64,000 nt of DNA from Sphingomonas sp. PP-CE-3G-477 (lineage in GTDB: Bacteria > Pseudomonadota > Alphaproteobacteria > Sphingomonadales > Sphingomonadaceae). The stretch covers positions 310,001 to 374,000 of the forward strand of contig NZ_QAOF01000004.1 of NCBI RefSeq assembly GCF_003050745.1, written 5' to 3'. Numbering within the stretch: the stretch's first letter is position 1; each line of letters starts with the position of its first letter. A program made the position numbers and the translations under genes. Under the pieces are notes generated by a model that was not told where the DNA came from, ran no database searches, and saw only the letters and a list, made by a program, of their open reading frames with translations. This document shows positions 57,829 through 64,000 of this stretch, piece by piece.

Positions 57829-57898
57829 TCTCGCCCTTTCCCATCGGGAGAGGGAAGGTCCCCGCGGCGTCTTCGCCGTGGGAAGGGTGAGGGCAAGA
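57829..57898. repeat. Partial family D repeat
   Basis: CCCTTTCCCATCGGGAGAGGG plus GGAAGGTCCCCGCGGCGTCTTCGC-like sequence resembles the left half of family D. Together with the family A and B copies at 57932 and 58091 it fills the 384-bp gap between rutA and the antiporter gene, which holds no gene. Confidence 0.6.
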
Positions 57899-57931
57899 GG
57901 ATAGCGCCTGACGAAGCGATCACCGCGCAAC

Positions 57932-58038
57932 CACCACCCCGGCGAAGGCCGGGGCCCAATTGGGGAACGAAGATAATGGAGGGCAGCGCTCCGTTACGAC
58001 CACCTTTCCACTTGGACCCCGGCCTCCGCCGGGGAGGT
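57932..58038. repeat. Palindromic repeat, family A, copy 5
   Basis: CCACCCCGGCGAAGGCCGGGG, CCCAATTGG, inner GCAGCGCTCCGTTACGACC, then CCACTTGGACCCCGGCCTCC. The right AATTGG is degraded to ACTTGG in this copy. Confidence 0.88.
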
Positions 58039-58090
58039 TACGAAGCCCTGCCTCCATCTGAGGATGCCACCTCTCAAGGAACCTACCAAA

Positions 58091-58149
58091 GCTTGTTCCC
58101 CCGCGAAGGCGGGGGCCCAGACTGGACTCCCGCCTTCGCGGGAGAACAG
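58091..58149. repeat. Palindromic repeat, family B, copy 8
   Basis: CTTGTTCCCCCGCGAAGGCG and CGCCTTCGCGGGAGAACAG around CCCAGACTGGA, nearly identical to the copy at 48602. Confidence 0.9.
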
Positions 58150-58171
58150 CCTGTTTACGAACCGGTAAGCG

Positions 58172-59950
58172 TCAAACCGCTCGAGGCGTCCGCTTCGCCT
58201 TACGGATCCGAGGCTCGGCAATCATGTCCGCCGCCTTCTTGATCTCCTGCCGCAATTCATCCCGCTTCTCATGGATCGAAGCAATCACCGGCCCCATCGC
58301 CACGCCGAGATCGACCAGCACCGCCTCCGCCAGCTGCAACGAACTCTCCAGCGTCTCCGGCACCGCATCCGTAACACCAGCCCGGTACAACTCCGCCGCA
58401 TGCGCCGTATCCCGTGCGCGCGCCACGATCGGCAAGTCCGGCGCCAAAGCCCGAACCCGCCGCGCCAGCCGCACCGTCAATACCGGGTCGTCCATCGTCA
58501 GGATCAACGCCTTGGCGGTATGCAGCTTCAGCCGATCCACCAACTCCGGGCGCGCCACATCCCCGAACAATACCGGGTGTCCTTGCGCCCGCGCGGCCTC
58601 GACGGAATCGATATCCGCCTCCACGGCAACGTACTTCTGTCCGTGGACCGCCAGCATGTCCGCCACCATCCGGCCCACGCGACCAAAGCCGATCACGACG
58701 GTTCCCGGTCCATCGTCGTCGATCTCGATATCCCCCGCATCGGCACCCGACCGGCTTTCGAGTTGACGCGAAACGGTGCGGCCGAGCTTTGCCAGCAACG
58801 GCGTAATCGTCAGCCCGATCGCAGTGACGGTCTGCCAGAAAGCGGCGGTCGACGGCATGATCAACTGCGCCTGCGCGGCCGTCGCAAGCACGATCAGCGT
58901 CGTCTCGGAGGGGCTGCCCATCAGCAAGCCCGTCTCCGCCGCAACCCCACGCCGCGAATTGGCGACGCGCAGGAACAGGAACGTCACGATCGCCTTGGTC
59001 GCGACCACGCCCGTCACCGCCAGCAGCAACGACGGCCAGTTCTGCGCGATCAGCCGTAGGTCGAGACTCATGCCGACGGTGATCAGGAACACGCCGAGCG
59101 CGAGGCCCTTGAACGGCGCGGTGATGACCTCGACCTCGCTGTGATATTCGGTCTCGGCGATCAGCAACCCCGCCAGCAGCGCGCCGACGATCGGCGACAG
59201 CCCGGCGGCCGTTGTCGCGACGCTCGCGACGATCACCACCAGCAGCGACGCGGCAAGGAAGAGTTCGGGGCTCTTGGTCCGTGCAGCCTGCCCGAACAGC
59301 CGGGGCAAGACGACCCGCCCGCCGATATACATCGCGACGACGGTCAGCCCGCCGCGGAGCGCGACACCGGCGATGTTCGACCAGCCGTCCGCACTCGCTG
59401 TCGGCGCCAGCGCACCGAGCACGAAGATGATCGGGACGAGCGCCAGATCCTCGAACAACAGCATCGCGAACGCACCACGCCCGACCGCGCCGGTGGTGCC
59501 GACGAGCGGCAGGACCAAAGCGGTGGACGACAACGCGAGCGCAAACCCCAGCCCGATCGCGCCCGCCCATTCCTGGCCGATGAAGTGAAGCGCCACGCCG
59601 ATGATGAGCGCCGAGCCAATCAGTTCGGCGGCGCCGGTGCCGAACACGAGCTGCTTCATCGACCATAGTCGCTTGAACGAGAGCTCGAGGCCGATCGAGA
59701 ACAGCAGCAGGATGATCCCGAACTCGGCGAACGGCTCGATCGATTCCGGGTTCGATATCGTCAGGTAATAGAGCCACGGCGCGGAGCCGGTGAGCGAGCC
59801 TAGCCCGGCGGGGCCGACCAGCAGGCCGACCAGGATAAAACCGATAACCGGGCTGACCCGGAACCGCGCGAACGCGGGGATGACGAGCCCGGCCGCGCCA
59901 AGAATGACGAGCGCGTCGCTGAAACCTTGATTGTCGAGCCGTAATGCCAT
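58172..59950 (-). CDS. CPA2 family cation:proton antiporter with TrkA-N domain (KefB/YbaL-like)
   Basis: 592 residues. About twelve membrane segments (1-395), including FILVGLLVGPAGLGSL and GFALALSSTALVLPLVG, form a Na+/H+ exchanger-type domain. A Rossmann TrkA-N domain follows with GTVVIGFGRVGRMVADML, and the C-terminus is basic (AEPRIRKAKRTPRAV). Such proteins exchange K+ or other cations for protons under nucleotide control. Glutathione gating, as in KefB/C, cannot be judged. No KefF/G-type ancillary gene is next to it. Confidence 0.9.
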   Translation of the reverse strand: MALRLDNQGFSDALVILGAAGLVIPAFARFRVSPVIGFILVGLLVGPAGLGSLTGSAPWLYYLTISNPESIEPFAEFGIILLLFSIGLELSFKRLWSMKQLVFGTGAAELIGSALIIGVALHFIGQEWAGAIGLGFALALSSTALVLPLVGTTGAVGRGAFAMLLFEDLALVPIIFVLGALAPTASADGWSNIAGVALRGGLTVVAMYIGGRVVLPRLFGQAARTKSPELFLAASLLVVIVASVATTAAGLSPIVGALLAGLLIAETEYHSEVEVITAPFKGLALGVFLITVGMSLDLRLIAQNWPSLLLAVTGVVATKAIVTFLFLRVANSRRGVAAETGLLMGSPSETTLIVLATAAQAQLIMPSTAAFWQTVTAIGLTITPLLAKLGRTVSRQLESRSGADAGDIEIDDDGPGTVVIGFGRVGRMVADMLAVHGQKYVAVEADIDSVEAARAQGHPVLFGDVARPELVDRLKLHTAKALILTMDDPVLTVRLARRVRALAPDLPIVARARDTAHAAELYRAGVTDAVPETLESSLQLAEAVLVDLGVAMGPVIASIHEKRDELRQEIKKAADMIAEPRIRKAKRTPRAV

Positions 59951-60068
59951 GCGTGCGACCTTAGGGGACGCATGACGGAATTGTCACCCGTGGTGACGTA
60001 CTGCGGCGATCGGCAGTGGAAAGAGGTGTATTATCCTCCGGCATCCTGACTTTCGCCAGAACGACGGG

Positions 60069-60104
60069 AAAGACAAAGCCCCGCTCTCTTTATGGGAGCG
60101 GGGC
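60069..60104 (-). terminator. Rho-independent terminator after icd
   Basis: On the minus strand GCCCCGCTC and GAGCGGGGC pair over nine positions around a nine-base loop, followed by TTTGTCTTT. It starts 8 bp after the icd stop. Confidence 0.88.
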
Positions 60105-60111
60105 CATCAGT

Positions 60112-61332
60112 TCAGGCCCAGTTGGCCATTTCGGTCTCGAGGTTCGAGCGCACCTGCTCGAAGAACTGCTCGGTGGTCATCCAGGGCTGGTCGGGGCCGA
60201 TCAGGATCGCGAGATCCTTGGTCATGTGGCCGTTCTCCACCGTCTGGACGCAGACGCGCTCGAGCGTCTCGGCGAACTTCGTGACGTCGGGCGTATCGTC
60301 GAACTTGCCGCGATACTTCAGGCCGCCGGTCCATGCGAAGATCGACGCGATCGGGTTGGTCGAGGTCGCCTTGCCCTGCTCGTGCATGCGGAAGTGGCGC
60401 GTGACGGTGCCATGCGCGGCTTCGGCCTCGACGGTCTTGCCATCCGGGGTCAGCAGGATCGAGGTCATCAGGCCGAGCGACCCGAAGCCCTGTGCGACCT
60501 GGTCCGACTGGACGTCGCCGTCATAGTTCTTGCAGGCCCAGACGAACTCGCCGTTCCACTTCAGCGCCGATGCGACCATGTCGTCGATCAGGCGATGCTC
60601 GTAGACGATGCCCGCTTCCTTGAACTTGTCCTTGAACTCGGCCTCGAACACCTCGGCGAACAGGTCCTTGAAGCGGCCGTCATAGGCCTTGAGGATCGTG
60701 TTCTTGGTCGACAGGTACACCGGCCACTTCAGGTTGAGGCCGTAGTGCATTGATGCGCGCGCGAAATCGCGGATCGAATCGTCGAGATTGTACATCGCCA
60801 TCGCGACGCCGGCCGACGGGAACTGGAATACCTCGCGGTCGATGACCGTGCCGTCGTCGCCTTCGAACACGAGGCGCAGCTTGCCGGGGCCGGGGACCAG
60901 ATAGTCGGTCGCGCGGTACTGATCGCCGAATGCGTGACGGCCGACGACGATCGGGTGCGTCCAGCCCGGGATCAGGCGGGGAACGTTCTTAATCACGATC
61001 GGCTCGCGGAAGATGGTGCCGCCGAGGATGTTGCGGATCGTGCCGTTCGGCGACTTCCACATCTTCTTCAGGCCGAACTCGGTGACACGCTGCTCGTCGG
61101 GCGTGATCGTCGCGCACTTTACCGCGACGCCGTGCTTCTGCGTGGCGAGGGCGCTGTCGATCGTGACCTGATCGTCGGTCGCGTCGCGATGCTCGACGCC
61201 GAGATCGTAATAATCGAGCTGGATGTCGAGATACGGCTTAATCAGGCGCTCGCGGATCCATTCCCAGATGATCCGCGTCATCTCGTCGCCGTCGATCTCC
61301 ACGATCGGATTCTTTACCTTGATCTTCGCCAT
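60112..61332 (-). CDS. icd: NADP-dependent isocitrate dehydrogenase
   Basis: 406 residues, the homodimeric eukaryote-like type usual in alphaproteobacteria. It oxidises isocitrate to 2-oxoglutarate in the TCA cycle. [20 protein letters not shown] opens the enzyme. [20 protein letters not shown] binds substrate, and [20 protein letters not shown] with [11 protein letters not shown] gives the metal and coenzyme regions. It is transcribed alone and ends at a strong terminator. Confidence 0.97.
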   Translation of the reverse strand: MAKIKVKNPIVEIDGDEMTRIIWEWIRERLIKPYLDIQLDYYDLGVEHRDATDDQVTIDSALATQKHGVAVKCATITPDEQRVTEFGLKKMWKSPNGTIRNILGGTIFREPIVIKNVPRLIPGWTHPIVVGRHAFGDQYRATDYLVPGPGKLRLVFEGDDGTVIDREVFQFPSAGVAMAMYNLDDSIRDFARASMHYGLNLKWPVYLSTKNTILKAYDGRFKDLFAEVFEAEFKDKFKEAGIVYEHRLIDDMVASALKWNGEFVWACKNYDGDVQSDQVAQGFGSLGLMTSILLTPDGKTVEAEAAHGTVTRHFRMHEQGKATSTNPIASIFAWTGGLKYRGKFDDTPDVTKFAETLERVCVQTVENGHMTKDLAILIGPDQPWMTTEQFFEQVRSNLETEMANWA

Positions 61333-61475
61333 GTGCGCGTCCTTCGGGGGGAGGGGTTTGAGGAGCGTCTAGGGGAGCGCGCCGCAGCGATCAACCGTTC
61401 GCCAAGCGTTGGTGCTGTAAGGAAAACCCGGTTCATCGTTGTATCGCGCGTCGTGCACGGATAGACCCGTAGGTT

Positions 61476-62204
61476 ATGGCATCGCTCGACAAGCCGCCCG
61501 TCACGACCTCCACGGTCAAATGGCGATTTCCCGCAGTCCATCCGGAGGGCCACAAATACGTCGCGATCGCGACCGGCATCACGCTGCTGCTGACGATTCT
61601 CAGCCACGTGCTGTTCTGGCCGATGGTCGGCGTCGTGATCTGGGTCGCGACGTTCTTCCGCGATCCGATCCGCACCACCCCACAAGGCGAAGGCTTGATC
61701 GTCGCGCCTGCGGACGGGCTGATCACGATGATCCAGCGCGTGCCGATCCCGCGCGAACTCGCCGGCGAGAACGGCCTTGGCGATGCACCGCTGGTGCGCG
61801 TGTCGATCTTCATGTCGGTGTTCGACGTGCACATCAATCGTACGCCGATCGCGGGCACGATCCGCCAGGTCGTCTACATTTCGGGCAAGTTTCTCAACGC
61901 CGACCTCGACAAGGCGAGCGATGAGAACGAGCGCCAGCATTTCGTGGTCGAGGACCGCAACGGCATGCGGATCGGCTTCACGCAGATCGCCGGCTTGGTC
62001 GCGCGCCGCATCCTTGGCTTCGTGAAGGCCGGCGACATGGTCGCGGTCGGTCAGCGCATCGGCCTCATCCGGTTCGGCAGCCGAGTCGACGTGTACCTGC
62101 CCGATCACGTCGTGCCGCAGGTCTGCCTCGGCCAGCGCAGCATCGCGGGCGAGACCGTGCTGGGTCGCGTCGGTGGCGTTCCGGTCGGTGGTATCGCCCA
62201 GTGA
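61476..62204 (+). CDS. psd: Phosphatidylserine decarboxylase proenzyme
   Basis: 242 residues, the short proteobacterial form. It makes phosphatidylethanolamine from phosphatidylserine using a pyruvoyl group made by self-cleavage at Gly201-Ser202 in [14 protein letters not shown]. One membrane anchor is near residues 32-58. [20 protein letters not shown] is the conserved middle. It overlaps pssA by 4 bp (ATGA), so consecutive steps are encoded together. Confidence 0.95.
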   Translation: MASLDKPPVTTSTVKWRFPAVHPEGHKYVAIATGITLLLTILSHVLFWPMVGVVIWVATFFRDPIRTTPQGEGLIVAPADGLITMIQRVPIPRELAGENGLGDAPLVRVSIFMSVFDVHINRTPIAGTIRQVVYISGKFLNADLDKASDENERQHFVVEDRNGMRIGFTQIAGLVARRILGFVKAGDMVAVGQRIGLIRFGSRVDVYLPDHVVPQVCLGQRSIAGETVLGRVGGVPVGGIAQ

Positions 62205-63049
62205 TGGACCGCGACGGTTCGACCGATCCGATCGAGGAGCGGGGCCGGGGGCGGTTCGGTCGCACACGTCGGGCGCCGCGCGGACTTCCCCTGCGCGCCG
62301 TCGCTCCAAACGCCGTTACCGCGCTAGCCCTGTGTTCGGGCCTGAGTGGCGTGCGGTTCGCGATCGGTGGACAATGGGAAAGCGCCGTCGCGATGATCAT
62401 GGTCGCGGGCGTGCTCGACGGCCTCGATGGTCGGATCGCCCGAATGCTGCACGGAGAAAGCCGGTTCGGTGCCGAGCTCGATTCGCTGTCCGACGCGATC
62501 TCGTTCGGCGTTGCGCCTGCGCTGATCGTCTATCTCTGGTCGCTCACGGCTTTGCCGCGTGTCGGCTGGATCTGCTCGCTGATCCTCGCCGTGTTCTGCG
62601 CGCTGCGTCTCGCACGCTTCAACGCCAAGATCGACGAGAGCCACCAGCCGCACAAGTCGGCCGGTTTCCTAACCGGCGTTCCGGCTCCGGCCGGCGCGGG
62701 ACTCGCCTTGATGCCGATGTTCTTCTGGTTCTGGACCGACGAACCCCGGTTCGCGTCGCCGTATTTTGTGGCACCCTGGGTTGCGTTCGTCGCGCTGCTG
62801 ATGGTGTCGAGTATCGCGACCTACTCGTGGAGTTCGGTCAAACTCCGCAGCAACATCCGGTTCGAAGCCATTGCGCTCGTCGTGCTGCTCGGCGCCGCCA
62901 TCGTGAGCGCGCCGTGGCATACGCTCAGTATCATCTGCGTGCTGTACCTGCTCTCGATGCCGTTCAGCATCGCGAGCTACGCAAAGATCAGGCGGCAGCG
63001 TTCCAGCGGCGGGCGGGTACCGGAGCCGATGTCGAAGCCCAGCGCCTGA
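62201..63049 (+). CDS. pssA: CDP-diacylglycerol--serine O-phosphatidyltransferase
   Basis: 282-residue integral membrane CDP-alcohol phosphotransferase that makes phosphatidylserine. The signature is [20 protein letters not shown] followed by LDSLSD, matching DG-x2-AR-x8-G-x3-D-x3-D. Eight or so hydrophobic segments follow. The N-terminal 35 residues are basic and hydrophilic ([15 protein letters not shown]). The 3' end overlaps a possible small convergent gene at 62988. Confidence 0.94.
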   Translation: MMDRDGSTDPIEERGRGRFGRTRRAPRGLPLRAVAPNAVTALALCSGLSGVRFAIGGQWESAVAMIMVAGVLDGLDGRIARMLHGESRFGAELDSLSDAISFGVAPALIVYLWSLTALPRVGWICSLILAVFCALRLARFNAKIDESHQPHKSAGFLTGVPAPAGAGLALMPMFFWFWTDEPRFASPYFVAPWVAFVALLMVSSIATYSWSSVKLRSNIRFEAIALVVLLGAAIVSAPWHTLSIICVLYLLSMPFSIASYAKIRRQRSSGGRVPEPMSKPSA

Positions 63050-63272
63050 CCGCAATCCGGCGCTCCGCAACGGCCAGCGTGCGGAGCGGCTGGAACGCGG
63101 GTTCGACGTTGCCCATCGCGAGACGGACGATGCGGTCCCACTGCGGCGCGATCGACGAGACGATCATCATGCCCGCGACCGCGAATGCACCAGCAAAAAC
63201 CATGAAGCTCAGAACCAACATCACGTCCGCCTTCCTATGAGTTGCGAACAAATTCCTAATATCCGCAAACAC
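62988..63272 (-). CDS. Possible small membrane protein (doubtful)
   Basis: 94 residues if started at 63272, or 77 from an internal ATG at 63221. One hydrophobic segment (MLVLSFMVFAGAFAVAGMMI) is followed by APQWDRIVRLAMGNVEPAFQ, a short amphipathic-looking stretch. The last 20 codons overlap the pssA 3' end on the opposite strand. It resembles small sphingomonad single-pass proteins of no known function, but the overlap and short length leave doubt. Confidence 0.45.
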   Translation of the reverse strand: MFADIRNLFATHRKADVMLVLSFMVFAGAFAVAGMMIVSSIAPQWDRIVRLAMGNVEPAFQPLRTLAVAERRIAVRRWASTSAPVPARRWNAAA

Positions 63273-63546
63273 TTGGTCAGAAACATCGTTCCACTCGTCG
63301 CATTTCGAATCCCGTCATGCCGGGGTGATTCCGCGCCAAGTCGAACATCTGTTCCCCTCTGAGCCCTTTATGTTCTTATTGCGTTCCATTAGTCAAGCGG
63401 GCCTTGTGCGATTGCTTTTCGAATAGAGCCACGCTAAGGGCCGCGCCTCTAACCCCGCATGGGAGGCATCATAGCCCGGTGCGTCACGGTCATTCGGCCA
63501 CGACGTCATCCGCTTCCCAGAGGCACAACCGGAAGGATATATCCCT

Positions 63547-64000
63547 ATGGCGGCTCCAGTCGTCTCCATGCAGCAGCTCATCGAAACGGGCGCGCATTTC
63601 GGCCACCAGACTCATCGGTGGAACCCCAAGATGAAGCCTTACATCTTCGGTGATCGTAACGGCGTCCACATCCTCGACCTTTCGCAGACCGTGCCGCTGT
63701 TAGCGCGCGCGCTAGAATTCGTCTCGTCGGCTGTTGCCGGTGGTGGCAAGGTCCTGTTCGTCGGCACCAAGCGCCAGGCACAGGATCCCGTTGCGGACGC
63801 AGCGCGTCGTTCGGGCCAGCACTTCGTCAACCATCGCTGGTTGGGCGGCATGCTCACCAACTGGAAGACCATCTCGGGTTCGATCAAGCGTCTCAAGACG
63901 CTCGAGGAAATGCTGTCGGGCGACACCGTCGGCCTGACCAAGAAGGAAGTCCTTCAGCTCACCCGCGAGAAGGACAAGCTCGAGCTTTCGCTCGGCGGCA
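63547..64000 (+). CDS. rpsB: 30S ribosomal protein S2 (5' part; cut by window edge)
   Basis: First 151 codons of S2. [40 protein letters not shown] and [20 protein letters not shown] are standard S2 blocks. GGAAGG lies about 10 bp before the ATG at 63547. The 270 bp upstream, back to the doubtful gene at 62988, should hold the promoter and leader; no clear -10/-35 pair stands out. The tsf gene expected next is beyond the edge. Confidence 0.96.
   Translation, partial: MAAPVVSMQQLIETGAHFGHQTHRWNPKMKPYIFGDRNGVHILDLSQTVPLLARALEFVSSAVAGGGKVLFVGTKRQAQDPVADAARRSGQHFVNHRWLGGMLTNWKTISGSIKRLKTLEEMLSGDTVGLTKKEVLQLTREKDKLELSLGG

Noticed and set aside
55844..57844. 666-codon open frame on the minus strand
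   Set aside because: Antisense to rutD and rutA and crosses their boundary; both real genes have overlapping-codon junctions and clear families.

Overview
The window is high-GC chromosomal DNA from an alphaproteobacterium, most likely a Sphingomonas-like member of the Sphingomonadales. Three things point there: a 420-residue serine palmitoyltransferase with its pyridoxal-phosphate lysine at residue 265, beside an acyl carrier protein and a CerR-like reductase (sphingolipid synthesis); a circularly permuted, two-piece tmRNA gene with the tag ANDNEALAIAA; and many dispersed palindromic repeats. No prophage, insertion sequence, CRISPR array or rRNA operon was seen. Both edges cut genes: a class A penicillin-binding protein on the left and rpsB on the right.

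Layout. 1-12.8 kb: PBP1A (partial), the helicase hrpB, a complex I NDUFS4-like subunit, a NUDIX/TPM/TPM/LemA cluster, mscL, an Rrf2 regulator, the permuted ssrA gene, an acyltransferase/SGNH hydrolase pair and a lone receiver protein. 12.8-25.0 kb: the translation and RNA-decay superoperon on the minus strand (rimP, nusA, a 4-oxalocrotonate tautomerase-like gene, ylxR, infB, rbfA, then truB, rpsO, pnp), interrupted by tdk and a membrane protein gene. 25.1-34.7 kb: a PQQ sugar dehydrogenase, two thioesterases, an enoyl-CoA hydratase-like gene, two tandem small exported paralogues, gloB/gloA, lptG/lptF and a hybrid histidine kinase. 34.8-37.4 kb: spt-acp-cerR. 37.5-43.7 kb: proB, obgE, a TetR gene divergent from a metal-dependent hydrolase with a palindromic operator between them, a GNAT gene, rpmA/rplU and hspQ. 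43.8-49.2 kb: tRNA-Ser(CGA), an exported protein of unknown function, lolC/lolD/GNAT/glutathione peroxidase and an HdeD-like protein. 49.3-57.8 kb: dnaE, an acyl-CoA ligase and a rutBCDA pyrimidine-degradation cluster. 58.2-64 kb: a Kef-type antiporter, icd, psd-pssA, a doubtful small membrane gene and the start of rpsB.

The genes are mostly housekeeping. Translational coupling is very common: ATGA, GTGA or TGATG junctions join many neighbours. Envelope lipid genes are well represented: spt/acp/cerR for sphingolipids, psd/pssA for phosphatidylethanolamine, lptF/G for lipopolysaccharide export and lolC/D for lipoprotein sorting.

The most unusual feature is a set of at least five families of palindromic repeats of about 55-160 bp. 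Most copies lie between genes, but three lie in frame inside essential or conserved genes (hrpB, truB, ylxR), adding about 37-53 residues to each protein at domain boundaries, in a loop or in an N-terminal tail. This resembles in concept the palindromic elements in coding sequence described in Rickettsia.
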